Origin: Vibrio barjaei
Lineage (GTDB): Bacteria > Pseudomonadota > Gammaproteobacteria > Enterobacterales > Vibrionaceae
Direction of reading: 5' to 3'
Assembly: GCF_001639065.2 (NCBI RefSeq)
Contig: NZ_LQXO02000013.1
Coordinates: 124,001 to 188,000, forward strand
Length of the DNA stretch: 64,000 nucleotides
The notes under the pieces: generated by a model
Told to the model about the DNA's origin: nothing
The model's input: only the letters and a program-made list of their open reading frames with translations
The model's database searches: none
Program-made: the position numbers and the translations under genes
Shown here: piece by piece, positions 52,885 to 63,055 of the stretch
How positions within the stretch are numbered: the stretch's first letter is position 1
How the letters are laid out: the number at the start of each line of letters is the position of its first letter

Positions 52885-54054
52885 GTGCTACGTACGATTT
52901 TCAATAACGCACAGAGATTCCATTTGAACACGCCAAACTTTTCATCGACTTTGATGGCTATATCAATCCTAGCTTTTGCCCCCCATTGCGATGCGAGCGA
53001 ATCGAAGACTTCAACAGAGACTCAGAACAAGCCCGAAGAATCGGTGGAAACGTCAGATGAACTTCCTGACCGCAAGTTCGCCGCCTTTCCTGTTCCAATT
53101 ACTGATGATGCACTTGGTCTCGGTCTTGGCGTTAATGCCATGTATCTCCACGACCGAGCCGAAGGCGCGAAAAATCCCTCTACCAGTATGTTTTACGGTC
53201 AATACACTGACACGGGTAGTGGCATGGCAATCATAGGACATGAACATGTTTTCGCGCATGATGCGTGGCGTGCGGGTTTCTATGCTGGACACTTTGGCCT
53301 CAATTTGAAATACACAGGGCGCGTCGGAATGCAGTTGCCTAAAGCCGCCCAATATTCATCCTATTCCAACTTTGTTTACGCAGAGGTACGTAAGCAAATC
53401 ATTGATGATCTGTACTTAGGTGTGCAGGGTTTGTGGAGTGGTGGTAACGCGAACCTTAATGAACATACCGATCCAGAAATTAAAAAAGCGTTTGAGCAAG
53501 AAATGAGTGGTAGCAATAGCGCGCTTGGGCTACTTATGACCTATGATTCTCGCGATAATATGATGGGGGCGACGCAGGGATTAAACGTTGATTTGAGTAC
53601 CTTGCACTATTCTAGAGACAAACGAACTGGAAAACGCTTTACCAGGCTGGATGCTGAAATCAGTCAATATTTTCCTATTGGAGATGATGTGCTGGCTTAT
53701 CGAGTCATGGGTAAGGAAATGTTAGGTGATACGCCAGAATATGAGTTTGTTACTCCTAGTTTACGTGGTGCCGATTGGAATAAATATCGAGGCAGTTCAG
53801 TGTACCAAGCTGAAATTGAGTATAGGCATAAGTTCTCCACACTGTGGAGCGGTGTGGCTTTCGCGGGTGCGGCGGTGATTGGTAATCAGGACCGTTACTA
53901 CACGCACTCAGTTCAGTCTGAAGTTGTGCCGTCGGCTGGCGTCGGTGTTCGTTACTTATTGAATGCCAAGGAGCGGTTTACTGTTGGTGTAGACGCTGCG
54001 GTATCAAAGATGGGTAATACCAGCTTTTATATCCGATTTGGAGAAGCTTTCTAG
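52885..54054 (+). CDS. Omp85/BamA-like surface-antigen barrel
   Basis: A 389-residue outer-membrane protein: signal region, acidic linker, then a barrel with a TGKRFTRLDAEIS segment and a C-terminal aromatic Phe (FYIRFGEAF) that suits BAM recognition. No POTRA repeats are visible, so it is a lone bacterial surface-antigen (D15-like) domain. The start is GTG at 52885; ATG at residue 24 would shorten the signal. Confidence 0.8.
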   Translation: MLRTIFNNAQRFHLNTPNFSSTLMAISILAFAPHCDASESKTSTETQNKPEESVETSDELPDRKFAAFPVPITDDALGLGLGVNAMYLHDRAEGAKNPSTSMFYGQYTDTGSGMAIIGHEHVFAHDAWRAGFYAGHFGLNLKYTGRVGMQLPKAAQYSSYSNFVYAEVRKQIIDDLYLGVQGLWSGGNANLNEHTDPEIKKAFEQEMSGSNSALGLLMTYDSRDNMMGATQGLNVDLSTLHYSRDKRTGKRFTRLDAEISQYFPIGDDVLAYRVMGKEMLGDTPEYEFVTPSLRGADWNKYRGSSVYQAEIEYRHKFSTLWSGVAFAGAAVIGNQDRYYTHSVQSEVVPSAGVGVRYLLNAKERFTVGVDAAVSKMGNTSFYIRFGEAF

Positions 54055-54194
54055 TTGCCATCTCAGCCATTTTATTGATTTATAGCGCAAATAATCGGTA
54101 CTGGCATTATTGTTTTGGTTTATCCTTGGGTGCAATTTTTGTGCTATTGTTTTACGATAGTGCGCTTGTTAATAATATAGTCAAAGGGTTGGGT

Positions 54195-55070
54195 ATGCTG
54201 AACATTGAACAGCTTGTTGCTTTTGTCGCTGCGGCAGAACAAGGCTCATTTTCTGCTGCTGCGAGGCATTTAGGAAAAAGCCAAAGCTCAGTGAGCATTG
54301 GTGTCAATAATCTGGAGGTCGATCTTGGGATTACGCTTTTCGATCGCAGTACCAAGTACCCTAAGCTGACGCCGCAAGGTGAGCGAATGTTGTCGCAAGC
54401 TAAGGTGCTCTTAAGACAAGCTGAACGAATTCGTAATTATTCGCAAGCTAGCGTTGATAGTGTTGAAGATACACTTAAGATCGCTATTGACCCGTTACTG
54501 CCATTCACTTTGTTGGAATCCGCAATTGAGAAAATGTCTCAACGTTTCCCTTTCACACAAGTCGACGTTTCGAGGATCGCAGCTCACAATCTCACCAATG
54601 CGATTATCAAAGATGAAGTGGAGCTTGGCTTCAACCTAGCGGCGGATGCGGTACCTGAAGGGTTAGACTTCGTTTCTATCGCTAATGTTGAGTGGGTATG
54701 CATTTGTAGTCCGGATTCGATTTTTGCTGACATGCAACAAGTAAGTAATGAAACTCTAATCGGTGAGCGACAAATAGTATGTCGCAGCATGATGCAGAAT
54801 ACCGTACTTCAAGCTCAGGGCGCGTTCTCTCAAGATATTTGGCAAGCTGACGATCAAGAAGACGTGATCAAGCTGGTGGAGCAGGGGATCGGCTGGGCGA
54901 TAGTGCCTAAAGATTTCACTGTTGAAAAACAAGCGATGGGTACATTGATTGACTTTAGACCTGAATTCCAGCGCTATGAAATGATGAACTCAGCGGATGT
55001 ACTTTGGAAGTCCAATACGAGGCTAGGGCCTGCTGCTAAGTACTTATGCGAGATGCTTGGTGTCTTCTAA
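54195..55070 (+). CDS. LysR-family transcriptional regulator
   Basis: A 291-residue LTTR with winged helix (GSFSAAARHLGKSQSSVSIGV, LFDRSTK). ATG at 54195 is used; the open frame starts earlier at 54075 with a hydrophobic stretch not typical of LTTRs. It lies 140 bases after the outer-membrane gene. The target is unknown. Confidence 0.9.
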   Translation: MLNIEQLVAFVAAAEQGSFSAAARHLGKSQSSVSIGVNNLEVDLGITLFDRSTKYPKLTPQGERMLSQAKVLLRQAERIRNYSQASVDSVEDTLKIAIDPLLPFTLLESAIEKMSQRFPFTQVDVSRIAAHNLTNAIIKDEVELGFNLAADAVPEGLDFVSIANVEWVCICSPDSIFADMQQVSNETLIGERQIVCRSMMQNTVLQAQGAFSQDIWQADDQEDVIKLVEQGIGWAIVPKDFTVEKQAMGTLIDFRPEFQRYEMMNSADVLWKSNTRLGPAAKYLCEMLGVF

Positions 55071-55074
55071 GTAA

Positions 55075-55103
55075 AATAGCCCCTCAATCGAGGGGCTATT
55101 TTT
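55075..55103. terminator. Bidirectional terminator
   Basis: Arms AATAGCCCCTC / GAGGGGCTATT with AATC loop and T-run, between converging genes. Confidence 0.88.
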
Positions 55104-56865
55104 ATGCTTGATGAATGTGGACTTGATTACGACCTTTTAATTTAGCCTGCTGCAAGCTCTGAGTCGCTCTGCCAATAATGCCATCTGTGCTATCCCCTGT
55201 TGCTGTAACGCCAATGGACACGGTTGCTTTAATCCATTCATCATGGATGTTCAATGGCAGCTTTTCTATCAACTGTCTTAACCATTCAAGCTGCTTTTTG
55301 GCATCGACGTTGTCGTTGGCCTCAAATAGCACTGCAAACAGTCCACTTTCATAGCGAGCAATGCAATGCGACTTTGGTTTCGGGAAGCTGCGTTTGATGA
55401 TGTCTGCGACATACAAAATAATCGTATCTCCGATCATATCGCCATAGTCAGCATTGATTCTTTTTAGTCCATTGATATCGACCAGCGCAAAGTAAGCGCT
55501 AGAATTTCTCAATTGCAGGGTCAACTGTGAACGCATGGTGAGTTTGTTATCCAGCCCGGTAAGAGAATCTTTATCGTTAAGGTATTGGAACAGCAGTAAA
55601 TTTGAAAGGGCGACTTCAGAGAAATCTCGAATAGCCCTTATCACACCATCAAAGGCAAAAAATGCACTCTTAATATACATCACGCCTATCAGAGTATCTC
55701 TCTGAAATAGCGGCAAAATATAATGACGTCCATTCACTTGGAGCTTTCTCGCCAAAGCATCATTGTTGCTGTTATATACATAGTTCAATTGACGTGAGGT
55801 GAAGATAGATGGCAATGACTGGCATTGATGAATCACTTTGGTATTACCATGAAAATCGACGGTTTTAAAACTCCCAGTCTCTTGCTCGTATAAGCAAAAT
55901 TGTACGCCTTTATGGAAGATAAAACGGTCAAAAATGGCGCGCAAATCGTGTTTGAAATGGGCAATATCGGGCGCTTGATTAAGCTTTGCTAAGGATTGAT
56001 TGAGCTGGTAGCTGATGTAGTTAATAGACAAAGCAAGCGACAACAGCGCTAATATCACTAATGCCGTCAATGAAATTTGATAAGACGTAAACAGAATGTC
56101 TGCTCGACTTGTCCCAGAAACAAATATCCAGTTCATAGGATTTCTAGCGTCAAACATACTAACTTTGAGTTCGCCATTGTAGTGGTATTCGTAGCTACCT
56201 CTTGTTTGTCCATAGGCGATCTTCTGTTCTAGCCCCTTTAGATAGCTGATGGATTCTGTGCCGATTCTTAGAGGGTTAGGGTGGAAAATAAGTCGGCCAT
56301 TGGTGCCATCGATTACAAAGACATAGCCCTCTTTCAGCGTTTTCATATTTGCCAGATATTGAGTGATATGTTGAGCGTCTACCTCAAACCAAACTTCCAA
56401 TCTTGGTTGACTAATCTGTTGCTTAATAGCAAATACCCATAACCCATCGAGCTTTTGGTACAAGGTAGACACGGCATATTGATGTGAAAGGGCATCGAAG
56501 GAGTGCCATTGAATCGATGACTTTGTTTGCTCGCTAATACCTTCTCCTTGATTATCGACATAAGTTTGAGCGACCGGGTCGAATACACTAATACTTTTAT
56601 ACAGGTATGTGTTGTCTAGTGTTTGTGTAACAAGTGAAGCAAAACGCGGGTCGTCGATATGCTTTTGCAGTAAATCCACTTTTGCAAAGGTCGCTTCAAT
56701 TTGTGACCAAACCAGTGCCGTTGCCATTTTTACATTGGACTGAGATTGAGATTTCGCGAGTTGAAGAGAATGTTGATATTGCTGATAGGAGATAAAAATA
56801 AGCGCTGCAATAAGAGCAAAGGTGAGCGGTTTTAGGGCTCTTAATAGGATTTTCGGCAGAAACAT
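55102..56865 (-). CDS. dCache sensor with degenerate GGDEF domain
   Basis: A 587-residue protein. An N-terminal transmembrane helix (about 14-26), a periplasmic Cache-like sensor (about 27-265), a second helix (about 268-290), a linker and a C-terminal GGDEF domain. The signature is degraded: RYESGLFAVLF replaces RxGGDEFxxL, so diguanylate cyclase activity is unlikely. It may act as a sensor or regulator. Weak ribosome site. Confidence 0.87.
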   Translation of the reverse strand: MFLPKILLRALKPLTFALIAALIFISYQQYQHSLQLAKSQSQSNVKMATALVWSQIEATFAKVDLLQKHIDDPRFASLVTQTLDNTYLYKSISVFDPVAQTYVDNQGEGISEQTKSSIQWHSFDALSHQYAVSTLYQKLDGLWVFAIKQQISQPRLEVWFEVDAQHITQYLANMKTLKEGYVFVIDGTNGRLIFHPNPLRIGTESISYLKGLEQKIAYGQTRGSYEYHYNGELKVSMFDARNPMNWIFVSGTSRADILFTSYQISLTALVILALLSLALSINYISYQLNQSLAKLNQAPDIAHFKHDLRAIFDRFIFHKGVQFCLYEQETGSFKTVDFHGNTKVIHQCQSLPSIFTSRQLNYVYNSNNDALARKLQVNGRHYILPLFQRDTLIGVMYIKSAFFAFDGVIRAIRDFSEVALSNLLLFQYLNDKDSLTGLDNKLTMRSQLTLQLRNSSAYFALVDINGLKRINADYGDMIGDTIILYVADIIKRSFPKPKSHCIARYESGLFAVLFEANDNVDAKKQLEWLRQLIEKLPLNIHDEWIKATVSIGVTATGDSTDGIIGRATQSLQQAKLKGRNQVHIHQA

Positions 56866-57016
56866 ATTGTATTAAACCAATTGAGCATGCCGAGATGGTA
56901 CTACGTCTTAGAGAAGTGATACAAAACAATTATTTGACGTAAAGTTGGTAGAGATCAATTGATAAAAATAAGAGGTTGAAAAACAACCTCTTATTGACTG
57001 ATCAATTAACACTGGA

Positions 57017-58981
57017 TCATGAATCTGTTGGAGAGAAATGCAAAATAGCCATCGACATAGGGGCTTGTAAGATTTCGCCTTCAGCATGTCCTACTTCCGA
57101 CTCTGCAATATGCGTGTCGCAAATGGTCTTCCAAGTCTGATTTCGATCGTTTGGTAAGGTAAAACGAGCGGGTGCTTTGGTTTGGTTAATCAAGTAAACC
57201 ATCTCATCGCCGTCATCCCCAATACCAATATGTAGAGCGACGCTACTGAGTCGATTCCAATCTTCCATGCTCATTAATTTTCCATCCACGCGGCTCCAGA
57301 AGATGCGATTGTCGTTACGCTTCTCACCGCTAAATGCGCGGATGAAAGGCACCATATACTCTTGGCGAGCGGCAAGCATGTCTGCTAGCCATTGCCTGAA
57401 GTGCTCTTTCGGTTCGTTTGAGCTCCAGTCTAACCAACTGATCTCGTTGTCTTGGCAATAGGCGTTGTTATTACCTTTTTGGGTGTGTGAGAGGACATCG
57501 GCGGTCAAAATATGGGGAATACCAAACGAGAATAGCAGCGTTGCCATAAAGTTACGCTTTTGCTTCTCGCGAGTTGTCAGGATGACTGGGTTATCTGTGT
57601 TGCCCTCTGCACCATAGTTGTCTGAGCGATTGTCACCATGTCCATCACGGTTTTGTTCACCATTGGCCTCATTATGCTTGTGCTTGTATGACACCAAGTC
57701 TTGCATGGTGAAACCATCATGGTAAGTGATGTAGTTGACGGTCAGTTTATATGGCCAATTTGCCGCACTGTATAGGTCTCGAGAACCCATTAATCGGGTA
57801 GCGAACTCTTTCAAGTAACCTTGATCGCCCCGCCAGAAACTCCGCGTAATGTCTCGCAAACGATCATTACACTCATTCCAACCAAATGGGAAGTTACCGA
57901 CTTGATAACCATTAGGACCGATATCCCATGGCTCTGCAATTAACTTAGTCTGTTTTAATACAGGATCTTGCGCGACAGCTCTAAAGAAGGCAGCGTCACG
58001 GTTAAAGTTATCTCCGTTACGACCGAGTGTCGCAGCAAGGTCAAAACGGAAGCCATCGACGTTGAACTCTTGAACCCAATAACGGAGTGTATCCATAACA
58101 AGGTTGAGTGCTGGCTGATAATTGAGATCAACCGTGTTTCCGCAACCGGTAAAGTTAGCAAAAAACTCGCCATGACGGAGGTAGAATTTAGAGTCCAAGG
58201 CTTTTAGATTGAAGACCGCTCCGTTATCTCCGCCCTCCGCAGTATGGTTGTAGACCACATCAAGAATGACTTCAATACCATGGCGGTGAAGCTCACGAAT
58301 AGCTGTTTTTAGCTCTAGGACAGCATCTGAATCTGCATAGCGCGGATCTGGTGCCATAAAGACATATGGGTTATAGCCCCAGTAGTTGACCTTATCCATA
58401 TTGAGCAGATGAGGTTCGTGCATGCAGGCGGCGACAGGGAGCAGTTGTATAGAGTTGATATTTTGTTTCTTATAGAACGCTAGCATCTCTTTGCTGACTA
58501 AGCCTAGATATTTGCCTCTATCCTGCGATGGGACTTTATCATTGAGCTTAGTGGAGCCTTTTACATGAGTCTCAAATAGCACCATTTCTTCGCGAGGAAT
58601 TCTTGGTGGCTCAGTGTCTTGCCAATCGAAGTCGTCAGCAATGACCACACATTTCGGTAATTCGAAGCTCTTTGATGTATCAAAAGGAGGAATATAATGC
58701 AGAGCTCTGTCCAACGATTTTGCGTACGGGTCTGATATGAAATGACGCTCTTCACACGTTTCTATGACAAAACCATAACGTTGCCCAGCAGTGACTTCGC
58801 TAATGTGGGTATGCCTGACTCCAGCATATTCATTAGGGAGCGGGAACAATTGAATATTATCGTTGTCATCAAAGAGAGCTAATTGGATATCTGGGCAATC
58901 TGGAGCATGGATTGCGAAGTTACATCCTCGTTTATCCAGCGTCGCCCCTAATGGATATGGGCTTGATTGATGTTGTGTCAT
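57017..58981 (-). CDS. glgX: Glycogen debranching enzyme
   Basis: A 654-residue GH13 enzyme: N-terminal CBM48, then a TIM barrel with catalytic Asp in GFRFDLAATLGR, Glu in LIAEPWDIG and Asp in YITYHDGFTM. It cuts alpha-1,6 branches in glycogen limit dextrins. It is divergent from lamB around MalT-like boxes, so it is probably part of the maltodextrin regulon. Confidence 0.96.
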   Translation of the reverse strand: MTQHQSSPYPLGATLDKRGCNFAIHAPDCPDIQLALFDDNDNIQLFPLPNEYAGVRHTHISEVTAGQRYGFVIETCEERHFISDPYAKSLDRALHYIPPFDTSKSFELPKCVVIADDFDWQDTEPPRIPREEMVLFETHVKGSTKLNDKVPSQDRGKYLGLVSKEMLAFYKKQNINSIQLLPVAACMHEPHLLNMDKVNYWGYNPYVFMAPDPRYADSDAVLELKTAIRELHRHGIEVILDVVYNHTAEGGDNGAVFNLKALDSKFYLRHGEFFANFTGCGNTVDLNYQPALNLVMDTLRYWVQEFNVDGFRFDLAATLGRNGDNFNRDAAFFRAVAQDPVLKQTKLIAEPWDIGPNGYQVGNFPFGWNECNDRLRDITRSFWRGDQGYLKEFATRLMGSRDLYSAANWPYKLTVNYITYHDGFTMQDLVSYKHKHNEANGEQNRDGHGDNRSDNYGAEGNTDNPVILTTREKQKRNFMATLLFSFGIPHILTADVLSHTQKGNNNAYCQDNEISWLDWSSNEPKEHFRQWLADMLAARQEYMVPFIRAFSGEKRNDNRIFWSRVDGKLMSMEDWNRLSSVALHIGIGDDGDEMVYLINQTKAPARFTLPNDRNQTWKTICDTHIAESEVGHAEGEILQAPMSMAILHFSPTDS

Positions 58982-59419
58982 GAGATTTTTTTCTATTTGT
59001 TCGTGAATGACATTACTTAACTTTCAATAGTTAATAGCTTTGTAAACATTAGGTCAAGTTAAGATCACAGAATTTTAAATGTAATTTAATTTCAGTTTAT
59101 TTGGCGTTATTTTGTAAAAAGTGATGTAAGACGTATTTTGTGCGTCAAAACATTACCAAATCCGCTACTCCTCCCCCCTTTTTTTGTGACTTATCCTTAA
59201 AAAACACCATACGGTTATTTTTCTCATCCTTTCTCATCCCCCTTAACAATCTTCAGGGTGGAGGACGTATCGCACTTACTACTTGGTTAATCTGACACCG
59301 TTCAATCAACTCGGGACCCTAAACCGATAAATATTTCAGACCTAAACGCATCAGTACTGCCTCTGCGGCGTTTTGGAAAATGAAATTGAATATAACGATA
59401 AGTTAAACGGAGTTTTCTA
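58982..59419. promoter_or_regulatory. glgX-lamB divergent promoter region with MalT-like boxes
   Basis: About 438 bases. Matches to the MalT box GGGGAKGAGG: CTCCTCCCCC (59168-59177), TCTCATCCTT (59222-59231) and TCTCATCCCC (59232-59241) on the minus strand, and GGTGGAGGA (59257-59265) on the plus strand. The rest is AT-rich leader. Confidence 0.75.
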
Positions 59420-60796
59420 ATGAAAAAAGTAAGTGTAATTGCTGCTGCAGTGGTGGGTGTGTTGGCTGCTGGTCAAGCGACTGCAAGCGATTTAGAGTTT
59501 AATGGCTATATGCGTGCTGGCATTGGCATGAATGCCGCTGGTGGTGCAGCGGCGTCATACGGCAACGGTGGTAGTGGCCACGCTGTTGGTCGTCTAGGTG
59601 ACGAAGTCGATACTTACGCTGAGATTGCGTTGGGTAAAGGCGTTTATGAGAAGGATAATACTAAGTTTTCTATTCACACGCGCATTTCTTACGCGAGTCA
59701 AGAAGGTAACGTAGACCGTCAAGGCAACTCAATGCAACGTGTGGGTGACGGCGGTCCATGGGACAGTGGTAACACTGCACTTCGTGAAGCTTATGCAAAA
59801 GGTGATTTTGAAAACTACACAATTTGGGCGGGTAAGCGTTTTTACCAACGCAAAGATATTCACATTTTAGACTTTTACTACTTGAATAATTCTGGTTATG
59901 GTGCAGGTTTTGAAAATATCGATACAGGGTTTGGTAATTTCTCTGCTGCAGTAACGATGTCTTCAGAGGATTGGCAGTCAGGTACTTACAAACTAGATGA
60001 TAGTGGTAACATCGTAACTGATAGCGATGGTAACCCTGTCATTGATGGAGACTACGACGGTGGACTGTCCGGTGATAACTGGCGTCGCTCTTATAAGGCA
60101 GACTTCCGTCTATCAGGTATTCAAGCAAACGAAAATGGCTCAATCGACCTAGGTTTCATATATGGTATGCCTAGCTTATCTGACGGACAGAAAGCAAACT
60201 TAGATAGCAACCCGGGTTCTATGGCTAACTCAAGCTTAGCTGAGCAAAATGGTATGTTGTTTACTTTTGAACATACTCAAGGCAATTTTTTCGGTGGATT
60301 CAATAAGTTCATTGTTCAATATGGTACCGATGGCCTCGCAGTAGGTGGTTTTGATAATCATGCTGGTGAAGGCATGAGCGCGCAAAAAGGTAAAGGATAT
60401 CGCTTTATTGATTGGGGTGTAATTGAGCAAGAGAAATGGAACATGGGTTACTCGTTCATCTATGGTTCAAAAGATATTGATGAGGCAGCAACACCTTGGA
60501 TTTCTACTGGTAAAACAGACTTCTACAACGCCGTTGTTCGCCCTGGCTATAAATGGAACGACCATTTAGCCACTGTTTTAGAGCTGGGCTATGCAAATGA
60601 GCGTACTGAAGGTAACGATTGGCAAGACCTAACAAAAGTGACACTTGCTCAAGAGTGGAATGCGGGGTCTAACTTCTGGGCTCGTCCATCAATCCGTGCA
60701 TACGTATCTCATTATTCTGGTGATAAAGTAGATGTCGATAATAACGGCAACAAAGCAGAAACTATGGTTGGCGTACAAGTTGAAGCTTGGTGGTAA
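59420..60796 (+). CDS. lamB: Maltoporin (LamB family)
   Basis: A 458-residue 18-strand outer-membrane porin for maltodextrins. Signal peptide 1-22 (QATA-SD), then DLEFNGYMRAGIGMNA and the C-terminal VQVEAWW typical of LamB. GGAG precedes ATG. It is followed by a hairpin and malM, and preceded by MalT-like boxes. Confidence 0.95.
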   Translation: MKKVSVIAAAVVGVLAAGQATASDLEFNGYMRAGIGMNAAGGAAASYGNGGSGHAVGRLGDEVDTYAEIALGKGVYEKDNTKFSIHTRISYASQEGNVDRQGNSMQRVGDGGPWDSGNTALREAYAKGDFENYTIWAGKRFYQRKDIHILDFYYLNNSGYGAGFENIDTGFGNFSAAVTMSSEDWQSGTYKLDDSGNIVTDSDGNPVIDGDYDGGLSGDNWRRSYKADFRLSGIQANENGSIDLGFIYGMPSLSDGQKANLDSNPGSMANSSLAEQNGMLFTFEHTQGNFFGGFNKFIVQYGTDGLAVGGFDNHAGEGMSAQKGKGYRFIDWGVIEQEKWNMGYSFIYGSKDIDEAATPWISTGKTDFYNAVVRPGYKWNDHLATVLELGYANERTEGNDWQDLTKVTLAQEWNAGSNFWARPSIRAYVSHYSGDKVDVDNNGNKAETMVGVQVEAWW

Positions 60797-60822
60797 TAAG
60801 TACCGATTAAGCTAAAACAAAC

Positions 60823-60852
60823 AACACAGCCAGATAGTTCTGGCTGTGTTTA
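60823..60852 (+). terminator. Hairpin between lamB and malM
   Basis: Perfect 12-base arms AACACAGCCAGA / TCTGGCTGTGTT with a TAGT loop and a T-rich tail. It may reduce malM relative to lamB. Confidence 0.75.
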
Positions 60853-60876
60853 TTATTTCAAAGTTGGAGGTTATTC

Positions 60877-61689
60877 ATGAAATTTTGGTGGTTACCAATT
60901 TTAACAACTGTTGCTATTGCTGGTTGTTCTAATACGCAAGTAGTATCGAGTGCTGTGGATGCCAGTCAACAAGTTGTTACTAATGCTGAAAATGTAAGCT
61001 GGAAAAAAGCAAAATTACCTGTCGATATCGAAGCTGTAATAAACAAAGATACACAGCTTCTTTTGAGTGACTTTAGCGATGGACCTGTATTTGGACTTGA
61101 AGTAGATGGCTCAAGAGGCAGCTTAGATATTGTTGTTGAGAGCCTAGTACAAGATGAAAAATCTCTTTATGCCCCTTCAGTTAGAATCACAGATAACTTT
61201 GGCAATACACTAGTAGACCAGAGTTTTAATAATGCGGTTTACGTTCAATCAAGTGCGCTAGAACCGAATAAATTCGTTCAGAAAGTCAATGTCATTCCTA
61301 AGCTCGGTTCAGATAAATTACATATTCTGGTTTATACAACAAAATCTGATCTAGCGGAAACCTCTATGGTAAAGCATCCTGCAAAAATCTTTGCCGAAGC
61401 AAAAAGTACAGTACCGCCAGAAATAGCAGATCCAACAGTCGATCATAGTTTATATGGACTAATTAGAGTCGAAGTATCCGCTAACGACATGGTCACCAAG
61501 CGTGCAGTTCAAGAGCAGGAATATGTCCCTGAAGCTGCAACGAGTGAAGAATATTACCTCGGAGCGATCCAAAAAGCCGTTGCCGAGGACAACATCCCTA
61601 AAGCTCTGAGCCTGCTAGATGAAGCGAAAGCTCTTAACGTCGAAGGTGCTCAGGAAACGTTTGTTAAAGCAATTAACAGCCGTAAGTAA
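60877..61689 (+). CDS. malM: Maltose operon periplasmic protein MalM
   Basis: A 270-residue lipoprotein: the lipobox AIAGC has Cys 17. The conserved SWKKAKLPVDIEAVINKDTQ and the Ig-like DNFGNTLVD segment match MalM, a periplasmic protein of unclear role in the maltose regulon. It lies 80 bases after lamB. A terminator follows at 61710. Confidence 0.92.
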   Translation: MKFWWLPILTTVAIAGCSNTQVVSSAVDASQQVVTNAENVSWKKAKLPVDIEAVINKDTQLLLSDFSDGPVFGLEVDGSRGSLDIVVESLVQDEKSLYAPSVRITDNFGNTLVDQSFNNAVYVQSSALEPNKFVQKVNVIPKLGSDKLHILVYTTKSDLAETSMVKHPAKIFAEAKSTVPPEIADPTVDHSLYGLIRVEVSANDMVTKRAVQEQEYVPEAATSEEYYLGAIQKAVAEDNIPKALSLLDEAKALNVEGAQETFVKAINSRK

Positions 61690-61709
61690 GATAACTTAGA
61701 ATTTACCCC

Positions 61710-61761
61710 GTCTCGAATCATTCTGCTCGGTATAGGAAGTGGCAATGGTTCGAGGCTTTTT
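61710..61761 (+). terminator. Terminator after malM
   Basis: A 13-bp stem (GTCTCGAATCATT / AATGGTTCGAGGC, two G-T pairs) with a 21-base loop, followed by TTTTT. Confidence 0.75.
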
Positions 61762-61900
61762 CTCTAAACAGATATTCAGCCAACGTCATTTCTCCAAACT
61801 AAGTTGTAAAAGCGTGTAATAGATCGCCTATATCACTTAATTAATCTCCCTTCCTGCCGTTACTATATAGAGTAACCGTTACCCAAAAAGCTATTAATCA

Positions 61901-63055
61901 ATGTCGACACTTTCTATTGCAATAGGTGCAACCAGTCTTTCGCTCATCTTGGCATTTATCTGGATGTTCTCGTTATCCTTGAGACGCAAGAGGATGGAGC
62001 AAGAGCGTCTTGAGCGTGAAGCTGCCTACCGACGTGCTATTGAAAAAGCGCGTCAACAAGAAAGGCAAGAGCGTGTTTATAAAGCGGAAACGGGCCATGT
62101 ACCTACAATTTTGTATTTAGCGAAAGAAGCCGAACGCAAGAATGTGAAAGAAGCGCTGTATTGGTACCATAAAGGTGCGCAGTTGGATAACGTCACGGCG
62201 ATGTACGGCATTGTTCGTCTCAGTGATAAAAAGCGCGAAGACTTGGTATTACGTGAGCAAGCAAACTATTGGCGCCTTTGTATTGCTGGTAGTGAAGGGG
62301 ATTCTCATGCCAAATTTGAAGCCGCTAAGGCTTTAATTTATGGGCGAGGTACCGAGCGCAATATTCCCAAAGGTGTCTCTACCATCCAAGAAGTTGCTGA
62401 AGAAGGAAATTTAGAGGCCATTCTCTATATGGGCGACTGGAGTATTTCTCCTGATAACCCAACACCATCGCCTAAACAATCGACTCTTTGGTTTGAAAAA
62501 GCCGCGGAAAAGCAAAGTGAAGAGGGCATGACCAAACTGGGTCTGAATTACCTAAATGGTGTTGGTGTTGAACAAAATACTGACAGAGCTTGCTATTGGT
62601 TAGAACGTGCGGCTGAGAAAGGCAATGTGGAAGCTATGTATTATGCAGGTGAAGCATGGCGAGACATTAAGCCTAATGGCGCTGCTATCGCTTATATTTG
62701 GCTTTTCATGTCCGCCTATTTAGGTTATGAGGCTGCAAAATCAGCAAGAGACTCGGTGGGTTCGACATTAGGAGTGGATTCCGTCGTGGGACTTCAATCG
62801 TTAGCAAAACCCGTCATTAAAAAACTTCAGTTTGGGCCGATGGTGAAACATTCGCTAATCAAGGCATTAAACAAGCTCTATAAAAGAGAATTACCTCTTT
62901 TTGCACTTGAAGATGCAGACACTTTGAATAAAGAGCAGCCAAATACGGAATCTTCAGAGAGTCAGCAAACGACCTCCGATAATGACACCTCAATGCAAGT
63001 GAATGAATCTGATTACAATTACTCCAACTATCACACATCTTACTCCAATCAGTAA
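61901..63055 (+). CDS. Membrane-anchored Sel1-repeat protein
   Basis: A 384-residue protein. One N-terminal helix (about 8-27), a Glu/Arg-rich coiled coil (about 28-65), then Sel1-like repeats (AKEAERKNVKEALYWYHKGAQ, GVGVEQNTDRACYWLERAA) to about residue 290, and a Ser/Thr/Asn-rich tail. Sel1 repeats bind partners; the partner is unknown. Weak ribosome site. It is monocistronic. Confidence 0.85.
   Translation: MSTLSIAIGATSLSLILAFIWMFSLSLRRKRMEQERLEREAAYRRAIEKARQQERQERVYKAETGHVPTILYLAKEAERKNVKEALYWYHKGAQLDNVTAMYGIVRLSDKKREDLVLREQANYWRLCIAGSEGDSHAKFEAAKALIYGRGTERNIPKGVSTIQEVAEEGNLEAILYMGDWSISPDNPTPSPKQSTLWFEKAAEKQSEEGMTKLGLNYLNGVGVEQNTDRACYWLERAAEKGNVEAMYYAGEAWRDIKPNGAAIAYIWLFMSAYLGYEAAKSARDSVGSTLGVDSVVGLQSLAKPVIKKLQFGPMVKHSLIKALNKLYKRELPLFALEDADTLNKEQPNTESSESQQTTSDNDTSMQVNESDYNYSNYHTSYSNQ

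Noticed and set aside
54075..54194. N-terminal membrane extension of the LysR gene
   Set aside because: LTTRs begin with the winged helix; ATG at 54195 gives the standard form.
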